Below, piece by piece: positions 9,169 through 18,544 of a stretch of DNA of 55,403 nt; the stretch's first letter is position 1; every line of letters starts with the position of its first letter. This stretch comes from Silicimonas sp. (lineage in GTDB: Bacteria > Pseudomonadota > Alphaproteobacteria > Rhodobacterales > Rhodobacteraceae): assembly GCA_022819605.1 (NCBI GenBank), contig JAJEGW010000082.1, positions 1 to 55,403 of the forward strand. The letters run 5' to 3'. Both the position numbers and the translations under genes were made by a program. The notes under the pieces are model-generated. The model was not told where the DNA came from. It saw only the letters and a list, made by a program, of their open reading frames with translations, and did not search any database.

Positions 9169-9784
9169 TTCTTCCTCCGATTCAAGGGTTCAGGAGCTGT
9201 TGCAGGATCAGCACTAGTCCCTGCAAAGGTTGCAGACTTGGTACCGGTCCGCAAGGATTTTCGCAGTTGTCGACCAGACGTGCAACCTGGCCTGTTTGGC
9301 GTTAATGACCTCTTGCTTTCGGGTCCGGTAGAGTGACGTTGCGGCCGGCAGGGTGGTTCGGATCTTTTCTGACGGTTTGCGAACCTGTCTCGACTGCCTT
9401 CCCGGGAGTGTGACGTGCAGTTCATCTCTGCGGCCTCATGACGATGCGGGTGCTGGAGGCATCAAAGTGCCTCGAACTGGATAGTATCAAGGGCGCCGCG
9501 CTACGTGTTCCATCGATCAAGCCGCTGGATATGGAAGCGGTTCGGAGCGAGACCGAGTGGGCAGCGCAATTGGTCGTGGTTGCCGAAGTCGACACGGTCG
9601 TCGAGGGACTTGGCGAAGCCGTTGATGCAGAACTGATGCGCGGCGGGACCATTTCCCGATTCAGGTAGATTGCATTGCCCGACGAGCTTCTAGAGGCGGG
9701 TTCGTTGCCCATGCTCCATGATCGCTAAGGATTGTCCGTGAATGCGGTCGAGGACAGGAACAGGGCCTGGATGGGAGATTGACG
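9169..9784. other. Long non-coding gap upstream of the family 5 ABC operon
   Basis: About 600 bases between the divergent ABC operon and a dehydrogenase remnant. The part next to 9168 should hold the ABC operon promoter, but I could not pick out convincing -35 and -10 boxes. An open frame at 9438-9668 on the plus strand (76 codons) has no recognisable family motif, and it is mirrored by a serine/threonine-rich antisense frame. I read it as decayed DNA and not as a gene. Confidence 0.4.
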
Positions 9785-10090
9785 ATGGATGTCGAATTCA
9801 TCGCACTCGGTTCAATGGGGACCGGGATGTCTGGCAACATCCTTGGCGCTGGTCTCGCGATTAGGGGGATTGATGTCGATGATGGCCCAAGGCCCGCATT
9901 TGCCGAGGCCGACGGGGCCTGGGCCTCCCGGGCGACGGATGCAACCGCGGGAGGCGATACACTCGTTCTGCTGGCGGTCAACGCTGAACAGGCGGAGGAA
10001 GCTCTGTTTGGGGACATGGGTGCCGCCGCGGCAATGAAACCAGGTACCATCGTGATGTGGAACTCCGTTGCGGCAATGCACCGACCTGCC
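9785..10090 (+). pseudogene. 3-hydroxyisobutyrate/L-threonate dehydrogenase-like NAD-binding domain, truncated
   Basis: Starting at ATG 9785 the frame reads IALGSMGTGMSGNILGAG, then GGDTLVLLAVNAEQAEEALFG and GAAAAMKPGTIVM. These are the dinucleotide-binding fold and second strand region of the beta-hydroxyacid dehydrogenase family, close to L-threonate dehydrogenase LtnD. The usual GLGSMG glycine motif has become ALGSMG. Homology stops near 10090, where the substrate-binding helices should follow, and the frame runs into unrelated sequence. Only about a third of the roughly 300-residue family length remains. Confidence 0.6.
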
Positions 10091-10340
10091 GGCCCACAGG
10101 ATAGCGCACTCGGACTTCTTCAATTTCATAGACCTTCGAGGCGGCTGGGAGCGGGAACTTCCAATTCACTCCCGCGGCTTGGTCTGGGAGGAACTTCTGG
10201 AAGGATACAACAATGCGCGACAAAGCACGTTTTCGGTTTCGAGCGCACGTTGAAATGGTTGGCTGAAGGTACACTGAAACCCGACGGAATGGCGACGCCA
10301 ATTGCTCCAGAAGATCCGGTCGGACCAAATGCGGACATCA
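10068..10340 (+). pseudogene. Decayed C-terminal fragment of an oxidoreductase-like protein, frameshifted
   Basis: One frame reads DFFNFIDLRGGWERELPIHS then GLVWEELLEGYNNARQSTF and stops. A second frame picks up directly with FGFERTLKWLAEGTLKPDGMATPIAPED. The switch falls at the T run 10230-10233, so a 1-base indel split one coherent sequence. The tail pattern (helix, then WLAEGxLKPxG) resembles the C-terminal part of medium-chain zinc-type dehydrogenases. I cannot assign it with certainty. It abuts the truncated hydroxyacid dehydrogenase, so two remnants have been joined by deletion. Confidence 0.35.
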
Positions 10341-10753
10341 AGGGCCGCCGCATCGAAGCGCCCTTGGTCGTGCTTGACTGGGATTGCGGTACATCAACAT
10401 GATGTCTGGGTTCGTCTCGAATCTCGCCTGGCGCTCTGACCGACTGCAGCCCAACCGGAACCGGAGAATTCTCCTTGAGCCAGATTCCACAAGTGCCAAT
10501 AGTGCAATTCGTGCACGTTTCGCGATCGTTCTGCCATTGTCGCCGGACGGACAATGATGACCACGAACAGCTGAACGGCCCGCCGATGGCTCCGAGTGCA
10601 AAGAGAATTGGCACCCCGAATTCTCGACCTCGGATGCGCGAAGGGCCTTGGACGTCTGCGCGGGACCGGAATCCGGCGCTGGCCGACTGCAGACATTCTT
10701 TCCATGCCGCGAGAGAGACATGACGTTGACTGAATCGACCATTCACGATTAAA

Positions 10754-10769
10754 GTAACCGTACAGTTAC
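10754..10769. promoter_or_regulatory. Operator GTAAC-N6-GTTAC upstream of the acyl-CoA dehydrogenase gene
   Basis: The inverted repeat extends to AGTAAC...GTTACT (10753-10770), 16 of 18 positions symmetric, ending 14 bases before ATG 10784. The same half-sites recur at 19391-19406 and 19493-19508. The size and position suit a TetR-family repressor; the only TetR gene in the window is at 15454-16131. Sequence recurrence is observed; the regulator assignment is inference. Confidence 0.65.
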
Positions 10770-10783
10770 TAGCGAGACTTGCG

Positions 10784-11929
10784 ATGCAACACTCCGACAC
10801 GAATGTTCAGGTTCGAGACGCCGCACGTGCCTTTGCCGAGAACGCGATACGCCCCATCGCGGTGGAACTTGACGCGGAAGAACGGTTTCCGGGCGAGCTC
10901 TACGAAGAAATGGGCCGGCTCGGCCTCTTCGGGATCGGCGTTCCGGAAGAGATGGGAGGCCCTGGACTGGACACCCAGGCCTACGCACTGGTGATGGAAG
11001 AGCTTTCCAGGGGATATGCCTCGGTCGCAGACCAGTGCGGGTTGATCGAGTTGATCGCGACTCTTCTTGTGCAGCACGGCACTGTGGAGCAGCGCAAGCG
11101 CCTCCTCAGCGACGTGATGGCGGCAAGGACCAGGGTTGCCTATTGCATAACTGAGGAGGAGGCAGGGACCGATGTTGCTGCAATCCGCACTCAAGCGGTT
11201 CGTGACGGTGAAGGGTGGGTCCTGAACGGCAGCAAGATCTGGATACACAATGCGCCGGTGGCTGATGTCGGCTTTGTTCTGGCCCGCACCGACCGGAAAG
11301 CCGGGCATCGTGGCATGTCAATCTTAATTGTCGACCTCAATGCCAAGGGAGTAGAAAGGGGCCCCAAGGAGCACAAGATGGGCCAGCGGGCCAGCCAGGT
11401 CGGGGCGCTGGCCTTCTCCGACGTGCGACTCGCGGATGACGCGCTTCTGGGCGAAGAGGGTCGAGGCTTTCACATCATGATGAGCGTGCTCAACAAGGGT
11501 CGCGTGGGAATCGGCGCGCTCGCCGTCGGAATCGCCCAGGCGGGTCTGGAAGCCGCGCTCGGATACGCGCAAGAACGCCGACAGTTCAAGCAGGCGATTT
11601 CGGAATTCCAGGGTATCCAGTTCATGCTAGCTGACATGGCAAAGGACATCCATGCCGCGCGCCTCCTCGTTCATTCGGCGGCGGACAGCGTCGATCGGGG
11701 CCAGGATCCTACAATGGCCTGTAGCATGGCGAAGTGCTTCGCAAGCGACATGGCGGTGCAGCGGACTGCGGATGCGGTTCAGGTCTTCGGCGGTTCGGGA
11801 TATATCAGGGGCATGGAAGTGGAGCGGCTGTACCGAGATGCCAAGATCACGCAGATCTACGAGGGCACGAACCAGATTCAGCGCACGATCATTGCGCGCG
11901 AACTCCTGAAGAACGGGGCGCAAACATGA
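10784..11929 (+). CDS. Acyl-CoA dehydrogenase
   Basis: 381 residues, the usual length. The FAD/substrate signature YCITEEEAGTDVAAIRT is followed by the KIWIHNA strand, and the C-terminal block IYEGTNQIQRTI holds the catalytic base Glu360. FAD-binding QVFGGSGYIRGMEVER is present. It introduces a trans-2 double bond into an acyl-CoA and passes electrons to ETF. It is first in an operon: its stop overlaps the SDR start (ATGA), then come DUF993 and the TIM-barrel gene. A palindromic operator lies just upstream of ATG 10784, so its transcription is probably repressed without inducer. Confidence 0.95.
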   Translation: MQHSDTNVQVRDAARAFAENAIRPIAVELDAEERFPGELYEEMGRLGLFGIGVPEEMGGPGLDTQAYALVMEELSRGYASVADQCGLIELIATLLVQHGTVEQRKRLLSDVMAARTRVAYCITEEEAGTDVAAIRTQAVRDGEGWVLNGSKIWIHNAPVADVGFVLARTDRKAGHRGMSILIVDLNAKGVERGPKEHKMGQRASQVGALAFSDVRLADDALLGEEGRGFHIMMSVLNKGRVGIGALAVGIAQAGLEAALGYAQERRQFKQAISEFQGIQFMLADMAKDIHAARLLVHSAADSVDRGQDPTMACSMAKCFASDMAVQRTADAVQVFGGSGYIRGMEVERLYRDAKITQIYEGTNQIQRTIIARELLKNGAQT

Positions 11930-12696
11930 GCGGACAGGCGGCACTGGTGACCGGATCAACCCGTGGAATCGGCTTGGCAAGCGCCTTGGCCCTCGCGCGT
12001 CAAGGATTCGCGGTGGCGGTGAACGGGCCGGCCGATGATGACGAACTGGCGGCGGCAGTGGAACAGGTCTCAGCAACAGGCGCACGTGTCGTCGCCATGC
12101 CGCTTGACGTGTCGGACATCGACGCCCACGACGCCGCCATTGCCAGCGTGGAAGACGCAATCGGCCCCCTGACCACGCTCGTGAACAACGCTGGCGTCAG
12201 CGTGATGAACCGTGGCGATCCGATCGAGGTTTCCGAACAAAGCTGGGATCGGTGCTTGACGGTCAATGCCAAGGCGATGTTCTTCATGACGCAGGCGTTT
12301 GCAAGAAGGCTGCTTGCTCGGAATCGGGACGCGTCGCTTTTTCAGTCCATCATCAACGTCACGTCGTCCAATGCGGAGGCGGTCGCCGTCACGCGCGCGG
12401 AATACTGTGTGTCCAAGGCGGGAGCGGCAATGGTGTCCAAGGCTTGGGCGGTGCGGCTCGGAGCCGAGGGGATTGCAGTCTATGACGTGCGGCCGGGGGT
12501 CATAGACACAGACATGACGTTGCCGATGATCAACGAGTATGCGCGCAGGGCAGAGGAGGGGCTGACGCTCGTTCCGCGCGTTGGACAACCCGAGGAAGTG
12601 GGCGAAATCATCGGGTCGCTCGCATCCGGGAAGCTGCCCTACACCACCGGACAGGTCATATTTGCCGACGGCGGCATGCTGGTGCAGAGATTCTGA
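11926..12696 (+). CDS. SDR-family oxidoreductase (3-oxoacyl-ACP reductase-like)
   Basis: 256 residues starting at ATG 11926 in ATGA overlap with the acyl-CoA dehydrogenase. The classical SDR features are TGSTRGIG for nucleotide binding, LVNNAGV, a Ser-Tyr-Lys set (TSSNAEAV, then YCVSK) and the C-terminal GQVIFADGG. The N-terminal motif lacks the basic residues that strongly favour NADP, so the cofactor is open. In context it may act on a hydroxyacyl-CoA or a polyol/keto-sugar intermediate together with DUF993 and the TIM-barrel enzyme. Confidence 0.92.
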   Translation: MSGQAALVTGSTRGIGLASALALARQGFAVAVNGPADDDELAAAVEQVSATGARVVAMPLDVSDIDAHDAAIASVEDAIGPLTTLVNNAGVSVMNRGDPIEVSEQSWDRCLTVNAKAMFFMTQAFARRLLARNRDASLFQSIINVTSSNAEAVAVTRAEYCVSKAGAAMVSKAWAVRLGAEGIAVYDVRPGVIDTDMTLPMINEYARRAEEGLTLVPRVGQPEEVGEIIGSLASGKLPYTTGQVIFADGGMLVQRF

Positions 12697-12697
12697 G

Positions 12698-13849
12698 ATG
12701 AAGATTGCACTTCCTGGCAGCGACGGCTCGCTCACGGACTACGTCATGCAGGGCACGCCGATCGAGGCCGAACCGCTCGGCCCTGATCCGGTCCGTGTCG
12801 TGCTTGCCGCAGCGCACGTGGTGGCAGATCCCTTCACTGACAACGATCCGTCCGGGCTTGCTACGCTCGACTGGGAAGCGACAATGGCGTTTCGACGCCA
12901 CTTGGCGGATCTGGGGCTCGGCATCGCTGAAGCGATGGACACGGCGCAGCGTGGAATGGGTCTCGGCTGGTCGGAAGCGCTGGAACTCATTCGGCGAACG
13001 AAGGCGGAGTTCCCTGACACCCTGGTGTTCAATGGGTGCGGCACGGACCACCTGATGCCGGGCGACGTGCAAAGCCTCGACGACGTTCGCCGCGCGTACC
13101 TGGAACAGGTCGAGGCAATTCAGGACATTGGCGGGCGCCTGGTCATCATGGCCAGCCGTGCATTGGTGCGGGTCGCGGAAGAACCGGAAGATTACGTTCG
13201 GGTCTACGAGGACGTGCTGGCCGCCTGCAACCAGCCGGCGATCCTTCATTGGCTGGGCGACATGTTTGACCCGGAACTTGCGGGCTATTGGAGCGGCGGT
13301 CGCTTTGAGGACGCGCTTGAGACGGCGCTCGCCGTGATCGGCGGGAACGCTGCGAAAGTCGACGGCATCAAGATCTCTCTTCTGGACAAGGAGAAGGAGA
13401 TCGTGATGCGCCGCCGCCTGCCGGACGGCGTGAAGATGTATACCGGCGACGACTTCAACTACCCTGAACTGATCGTCGGCGACGAGTTTGGGTACAGTCA
13501 TGCGCTGCTCGGCATCTTCGATCCGCTGGCTGTGGCTGTCGGCAAGGCCGTTGGCCAGCTGGGACGGGGCGACGAGGCGGGATTCCGCGCGACGCTGGAT
13601 CCGACTGTGCCCTTGGCGCGCCTCATTTTCCGCGCGCCCACGCAGTACTACAAGACGGGCATCGTGTTCCTTGCATGGCTGAACGGATTCCAGGATCATT
13701 TCGTGATGCCAGGGGGCGCCCAGTCGATGCGGCCCTTGCCCTACTTTGTCGACTGCTTCCGCTTGGCGGATCAGGCCGGACTTCTTTCGGACCCGGATCG
13801 CGCCATTGCGCGGATGCGGACGCTCATGGGGCTCTATGGCATTGCGTGA
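12698..13849 (+). CDS. DUF993 family protein (dihydrodipicolinate-synthase-like aldolase fold)
   Basis: 383 residues starting at ATG 12698, one base after the SDR stop. The sequence fits DUF993, proteins with a predicted DapA-type TIM barrel: the opening DPFTDNDPSGLATLDWEATMAFRRHLADLGLGIAEAMDTAQRG region, then FNGCGTDHL, ILHWLGDMFDP, DGIKISLLD (the Lys could be the Schiff-base residue) and MYTGDDFNYPELI. Members usually sit beside a sugar-phosphate isomerase/epimerase and an oxidoreductase, as here. The reaction is not established to my knowledge; a keto-sugar or keto-acid aldolase is plausible from the fold. Confidence 0.85.
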   Translation: MKIALPGSDGSLTDYVMQGTPIEAEPLGPDPVRVVLAAAHVVADPFTDNDPSGLATLDWEATMAFRRHLADLGLGIAEAMDTAQRGMGLGWSEALELIRRTKAEFPDTLVFNGCGTDHLMPGDVQSLDDVRRAYLEQVEAIQDIGGRLVIMASRALVRVAEEPEDYVRVYEDVLAACNQPAILHWLGDMFDPELAGYWSGGRFEDALETALAVIGGNAAKVDGIKISLLDKEKEIVMRRRLPDGVKMYTGDDFNYPELIVGDEFGYSHALLGIFDPLAVAVGKAVGQLGRGDEAGFRATLDPTVPLARLIFRAPTQYYKTGIVFLAWLNGFQDHFVMPGGAQSMRPLPYFVDCFRLADQAGLLSDPDRAIARMRTLMGLYGIA

Positions 13850-14690
13850 CTTCACGGGCGATCTCAGCGCGCTGGCCCTGAACACGGCTACGCTTGGCCA
13901 CAACCTGGCAGGCTACGGAGCGGGCTGGTCTGTGGAACAAGTGATCGACGCCTGCGCCGAGCGTGGCTTTGGCGGCCTGGTTTTTTGGCGCCGCGAGATC
14001 GGCATGCGCGCGCAGGCAATCGGCAAGCGCGTCCGCGCCAGCGGCATGAGGGTCGTGGGGCTTTGTCGAACCCCGTACATCACCGGTCCCGGCGCTCCTG
14101 TGACGCTTGACGAGGCACGCGAGTCTGTCGACATGGCGGCTGCACTTGGGGCAGATGTGCTCACCATAGTGACCGGCGGCACCGAAATCGGCACGAAAGG
14201 CGTCGAGGAAAGCCAGAAGCTTCTGGCGGAGCGCGTTGCAATCCTCGCGGAACATGCGGCAAAGTGCGGCGTGCATCTGGCCCTGGAGCCCCTCAACCCG
14301 ATGTTCGGCGGCAACAGGACATGCCTGTTCACCGTGGCAGAGGCCATCCGCATCTGCGACGAGGTGGGAGCGTACAACGTGGGCGTGGCCGTCGATGTCT
14401 ACCATGTCTGGTGGGATACGACCCTGTCCGAAACGCTGACCGCGGGCGGCCCGCATCGGATTCTCGGATACCACTTGTGCGATTGGCTCGCAGATACCAC
14501 CGACATGCTTCTGGACCGCGGCATGATGGGCGACGGCGTCGCGGACCTGAAGAAAATCCGGCGTGCCGTCGAAGGCGCGGGATACGAGGGCGCGTGCGAA
14601 GTCGAGGTGTTTTCCGCCGGCAACTGGTGGCAACGTGATCCGGCGGAAGTTCTGGACACGATTGTCGAGCGATTCAGGACCCAATGCTGA
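13836..14690 (+). CDS. Sugar phosphate isomerase/epimerase-like TIM-barrel protein
   Basis: 284 residues from ATG 13836, overlapping the DUF993 end by 14 bases and so translationally coupled. It belongs to the xylose-isomerase-like/AP-endonuclease-2 barrel. Likely metal ligands are Glu in LALEPLNP, Asp and His in AVDVYHVWWD, His in GYHLCDW and Glu in ACEVEVFS. These enzymes isomerise or epimerise keto-sugars or inosose-type compounds, or dehydrate them. The close pairing with DUF993 and an SDR argues for consecutive steps on a polyol- or sugar-derived compound. Confidence 0.88.
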   Translation: MALRDFTGDLSALALNTATLGHNLAGYGAGWSVEQVIDACAERGFGGLVFWRREIGMRAQAIGKRVRASGMRVVGLCRTPYITGPGAPVTLDEARESVDMAAALGADVLTIVTGGTEIGTKGVEESQKLLAERVAILAEHAAKCGVHLALEPLNPMFGGNRTCLFTVAEAIRICDEVGAYNVGVAVDVYHVWWDTTLSETLTAGGPHRILGYHLCDWLADTTDMLLDRGMMGDGVADLKKIRRAVEGAGYEGACEVEVFSAGNWWQRDPAEVLDTIVERFRTQC

Positions 14691-14876
14691 CTGATTTCGA
14701 GAACGTAACGTGGACGCAGGTGCAGAATGCTGTGCCTGCAAGCCGAAGACGTTGTCATGCATTTCGGCGAAGCAGATGCTGAAGAACGGGCACTGACTTG
14801 GTAAAAGGAACAAGTGAACTGAATGACGCGGCTGGTTTGCGCACAAAACGGGTCGTACTTGCACATGGAGGCTGCG

Positions 14877-15302
14877 ATGAACGCCGACGAAGTGATTGCA
14901 TTCTACGGTCTGGAACCGCACCCGGAAGGCGGCCACTATTGTGAGACTTTCCGAGCCTGGGCACCCAATGGTGGGCGCGGGGCCATTTCGGCAATCTACT
15001 ACCTTCTGAAAGCCAGAGAGACATCGGCGTGGCATCGTATCGACGCAATCGAAATCTGGCACCACTATGCCGGCGCACCTTTGCGTCTCTCGCTGTGTTC
15101 CGATGGCATGACCGTGACTGAGCGGTTGCTCGGCACAGGCGATGCAGCAGAACCACAAGCGGTCGTGCCTGTCGGCTGCTGGCAGAGCGCTGTTTCGCTT
15201 GGCGCATGGACGCTTGTCGGCTGCACGGTTGCACCCGCGTTCGAATTTTCTGGCTTCGAACTCGCTTCTCCGGGATGGCTGCCTGGCATGACGCCTGCGT
15301 GA
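14877..15302 (+). CDS. Cupin domain protein, DUF985 family
   Basis: 141 residues from ATG 14877. DUF985 hallmarks are the N-terminal LEPHPEGGHYCETF, the SAIYYLL strand, SAWHRIDAIEIWHHYAG with its histidines, and the C-terminal GxWxLVGCTVAPAFEFSGFEL block. The fold is a jelly-roll barrel like yeast YML079w, and the function is unknown. It lies 186 bases after the TIM-barrel gene in the same direction and may belong to that transcript. It converges with the TetR gene. Confidence 0.85.
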   Translation: MNADEVIAFYGLEPHPEGGHYCETFRAWAPNGGRGAISAIYYLLKARETSAWHRIDAIEIWHHYAGAPLRLSLCSDGMTVTERLLGTGDAAEPQAVVPVGCWQSAVSLGAWTLVGCTVAPAFEFSGFELASPGWLPGMTPA

Positions 15303-15453
15303 TTGCACGGATGGCGCTGCACCTCAGCGCCGTCTCCGGCTGCGTTCCCGGTAACGTAGTGCTGGCCGGGAACTTTGCGACGAAGGTAGGCGATACGGAA
15401 TTTCAGACCTGAAAATCTTGACAATTCGTCCGGATCGGAAACCAGCAACGCCG

Positions 15454-16131
15454 TCAGACAAGCACGAGTCGCATGACCGTGTCGATGTTGAAAGCGAGCC
15501 GGTCTTCTAGCGCCTTGCTTTCCATGAAGTCGCGTTCGAACAGAATCGTGCCGGTGAACCGATTGGTCAGGTAGTAGTAGCCGATGGCCGCGATCGTGAT
15601 GTTGAGTTGCACGGGATCGATTCCCGGGCGGAAGACGCCATCGGCAACGCCGCGGTCTAGGATTTCCTGAACCATGCTGACAAACCTGCGGCTCGCCGTC
15701 CGCAAGCGCTCGGACTTCTCTAGGTGTTTGCCACGATGAAGGTTCGCGTTGTTGACCAAGGTGATGAATTCCGGGTTGTCGAGGTAATACGCCCAAGTGA
15801 ACCGCACAAGACGTTCCAAGGCCTCGCACGGCGGAAGGTGGTCGAGTTCCAGTTCCTGTTCGGCGTTTCGAATGTCCAGATAGGCTTCCACCAGAACCGC
15901 GCGGAACAGCGCCTCCTTGCCACCAAAGTAGTGGTAGATCATGCGCTTGTTTGCACAGGCCTGCTTGGCAATTTCGTCCACGCGCGCACCGGCAAGGCCA
16001 AGTCTCGCGAATTCCGATTTCGCGGCGGCAAAAATCCTGGCCTTTGTTGCGTTTGCGTCGCGACCCCTAGGCTGTGCCTCCACAACTTTCACGTGCGTTC
16101 CTTCACTTTCAGGGATCGCGTTAGGTGTCAT
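15454..16131 (-). CDS. TetR/AcrR-family transcriptional regulator
   Basis: 225 residues from ATG 16131. The N-terminal helix-turn-helix reads TKARIFAAAKSEFARLGLAGARVDEIA and NKRMIYHYFGGKEALFRAVL, typical of TetR. The C-terminal ligand domain resembles the TetR_C family with the FxxLVNNANLHRGKH block seen in regulators of catabolic operons. No RTAAC-N6-GTTAC site is visible at its own promoter. It is the only TetR in the window and lies between the two groups of genes that carry that operator, so it is the best candidate to control them (inference). Confidence 0.92.
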   Translation of the reverse strand: MTPNAIPESEGTHVKVVEAQPRGRDANATKARIFAAAKSEFARLGLAGARVDEIAKQACANKRMIYHYFGGKEALFRAVLVEAYLDIRNAEQELELDHLPPCEALERLVRFTWAYYLDNPEFITLVNNANLHRGKHLEKSERLRTASRRFVSMVQEILDRGVADGVFRPGIDPVQLNITIAAIGYYYLTNRFTGTILFERDFMESKALEDRLAFNIDTVMRLVLV

Positions 16132-16842
16132 TCTTAGCCCACTTGGCAAGAAAGAGAAGAAAGAAGCAAACAGGTAGTACGCTGCCAATCTGAATCGCCG
16201 CGACTCGCCGCGAGTTGGCATGTCGGGGAAATTCGGTTGCAAGCGAGACTGAATCAGGGCCTCATCTTGGATTCGAGAAAGAGGAGAGTTGCGTCCGTGT
16301 CCTTCATCGCGAACTTCATTGAGCAGGGGACGGTATTTCGCCGCGTTTTCCTGCTGGCCTTGGGCCATGGTGCCTCCGGCGCGGCGGCGTCATCATGATG
16401 CCGGCGGGAGCAAACCACGAGGCGGTGGACCGTTCCGAAGTCTCTTTGATGGGGGCGGTTGTCCGGCTGAACGCGAGTCGGGCTACATCCGGGAGAAGTT
16501 CTTGCTGGAAGAACTGTTTCGCCAGGCACCGAAGCGGATCATGATTGTGCCCATTCCGGCCAGGGATCCGGTGACTGGCAAGGCGCTGGAGCAGTGGCTT
16601 GACGCACCGCCTTCGGTCAATGGAGGTTGGAACGATGTCCGTGACGGGCTGGATGCAGCATCGTAGAGGGGACAGGGCTTCATGAGTCGACTGCAGTTCC
16701 ATCGCGCATTTCGGAGGTGCCGTTTTGCTGCCGACGGCGCACCGGGGCCAGCGCCCAATTGCCTTTCCGGCAAAGTGACTGTTGTGCACGATTCGCCTCT
16801 AGCAAGGCCGGGGCCGTGTTTGGCGATCAAGGAATTCGATAG
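16132..16842. other. Divergent gap with decayed coding traces
   Basis: About 710 bases between the TetR gene and the GMC oxidoreductase. Short frames on the plus strand look like broken coding sequence: FIEQGTVFRRVFLLALGHGA (about 16308-16370), then MMPAGANHEAVDRSEVSLM (from 16394) and in another frame KFLLEELFRQAPKRIMIVP (to 16666). They cannot be joined without two shifts, and I do not recognise the family. Promoters for both flanking genes must be here, but no clear boxes were seen. Confidence 0.35.
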
Positions 16843-18444
16843 ATGACTGAAACGGGCTTCGACTACGTGATTGTCGGCGGCGGGTCGGCGGGCTGTGTTC
16901 TGGCGAGCAGGCTGAGCGAGGACCCGGGCGTGCGGGTTCTCCTCCTTGAGGCAGGCGGCAGGGACCGACACCCGCTCATCCACATGCCTGTAGGCTTCGC
17001 AAAGATGACGAACGGACCGCATACCTGGGGCTATGCGACGGCGCCGCAGAAGCACGCAAACAACCGTGAAATCGCCTACGCACAGGCACGAGTGGTCGGT
17101 GGCGGATCTTCAATAAATGGGCAGGTTTTCACCCGCGGCAACCCGGTGGATTACGACCGTTGGGCGGAACGGGAGGGCTGCGATGGATGGGCGTTCAAGG
17201 ACATACAGCGGTATTTCCTCCGCTCGGAAGGCAATGCCGTTCTTTCGGGAGACTGGCATGGAACCGATGGTCCGCTCGCGATTTCGAACATCCCCGATCC
17301 ACAACCGATGACGCGCGCTTTCGTGCAGTCGTGCCAGGAACTTGGCATTCCGTACAATTCGGACTTCAACGGGCAGGTTCAGGCCGGCTGCGGAGTCTAC
17401 CAGACTACTACCAGAAACGGTCGACGCTGCTCCGCTGCAGTCGGCTACCTGAGTCCGGTTCTGGACCGGCCGAACCTTACGGTGGAGACTAGCTGCCTCG
17501 TCGAGCGAATCAAGTTCGAGGGTACGCGCGCCATCGGTGTCGTGTATTCCAGCGGTCGCGGGCGAAGATCGGCACGGGCCGAAATTGAGATCCTGGTGGC
17601 CTCCGGGGCGATCGGGACTCCGAAGATCATGATGCTGTCAGGCGTGGGGCCCGCTGCTCACCTGCGCGAGCACGGCATCGATGTCGTGCACGACCTGCCG
17701 GGTGTCGGCGCAAACCTGAACGATCACTTCGGGATCGACATCGTGGCGGAGCTGAACGGGCATTACAGCCTAGACAAGTACAACAAGCCCCATTGGGCGC
17801 TTTGGGCGGGCATTGAATACGTCCTGTTCCGCTCGGGTCCGATCACGTCCAACGTGGTCGAGGGCGGTGCGTTCTGGTTTGCCGATGACAGCAAGACGGT
17901 GCCCGACCTGCAGTTCCACTTCCTTGCGGGTGCCGGAGCCGAGGCCGGCGTTCCAAGCGTGCCGAAAGGCTCGTCGGGCATCACGCTCAATTCATACGCT
18001 GTTAGGCCAAAGAGCCGTGGAACCGTGCGGCTGCGATCCGCCGATCCGTCGTCACCGCCTGTCGTGGATCCGAATTTCCTGGCAGAGCCGGACGATCTCA
18101 GGACAAGCGTTGAAGGCGTGAAGATCAGTCGCGAGATCTTTTCGCAGCCCTCTCTGCAAAAGCACATCAGGACAATTATGTATCCTGATGATGGCGTGAA
18201 GACACAGGCGGACTACGAGGCTTACGCACGCCAGTACGGGCGCACCTCTTACCACCCGACCTGCACATGCAAGATGGGCAACGACGATATGTCAGTGGTC
18301 GATCCGCAATGCCGGGTTCGCGGCCTGGACGGGATACGCATCTGTGACAGCTCGATCATGCCGAGCCTCGTGGGCTCGAACACGAACGCGCCGACGATCA
18401 TGATTGCCGAAAAGGCAAGTGACATGATCCGGGGCAATCATTGA
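16843..18444 (+). CDS. GMC-family FAD oxidoreductase (choline-dehydrogenase-like)
   Basis: 533 residues. The FAD fingerprint VIVGGGSAGCVLASRLSE is at residues 9-26, the GMC signature 1 region includes GGGSSINGQVFTRGN, and signature 2 lies around GAIGTPKIMMLSGVGP. The C-terminal block SYHPTCTCKMG holds the catalytic His and is followed by CDSSIMPSLVGSNTNAPTIMIAEKASD. It oxidises a primary or secondary alcohol to aldehyde or ketone, feeding electrons to quinone or oxygen. No signal peptide is seen. It is a clear paralogue of the GMC enzyme at 30361-32019. Confidence 0.95.
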   Translation: MTETGFDYVIVGGGSAGCVLASRLSEDPGVRVLLLEAGGRDRHPLIHMPVGFAKMTNGPHTWGYATAPQKHANNREIAYAQARVVGGGSSINGQVFTRGNPVDYDRWAEREGCDGWAFKDIQRYFLRSEGNAVLSGDWHGTDGPLAISNIPDPQPMTRAFVQSCQELGIPYNSDFNGQVQAGCGVYQTTTRNGRRCSAAVGYLSPVLDRPNLTVETSCLVERIKFEGTRAIGVVYSSGRGRRSARAEIEILVASGAIGTPKIMMLSGVGPAAHLREHGIDVVHDLPGVGANLNDHFGIDIVAELNGHYSLDKYNKPHWALWAGIEYVLFRSGPITSNVVEGGAFWFADDSKTVPDLQFHFLAGAGAEAGVPSVPKGSSGITLNSYAVRPKSRGTVRLRSADPSSPPVVDPNFLAEPDDLRTSVEGVKISREIFSQPSLQKHIRTIMYPDDGVKTQADYEAYARQYGRTSYHPTCTCKMGNDDMSVVDPQCRVRGLDGIRICDSSIMPSLVGSNTNAPTIMIAEKASDMIRGNH

Positions 18445-18544
18445 ACGAACGACCGATCTCGATGCATGCCTCTGACGAGGTCCGTCTTCTTCGGAGTGAC
18501 TGTGCAAGCGCCGAGTTGTGCCTGTTGGGAGAGCAACGGACTGA

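Noticed and set aside
9438..9668. Possible 76-residue gene on the plus strand
   Set aside because: No recognisable motif, no good ribosome site and no operon context; left as unassigned gap sequence.
12656..13903. 415-codon minus-strand open frame opposite DUF993
   Set aside because: It has no family motif and is His/Arg/Val-rich; the plus strand holds the clear DUF993 protein with tight operon spacing.
16394..16666. Possible creatininase- or amidase-like gene upstream of the GMC oxidoreductase
   Set aside because: The protein-like stretches fall in different frames and lack any catalytic motif I can name. Described only as decayed coding traces.
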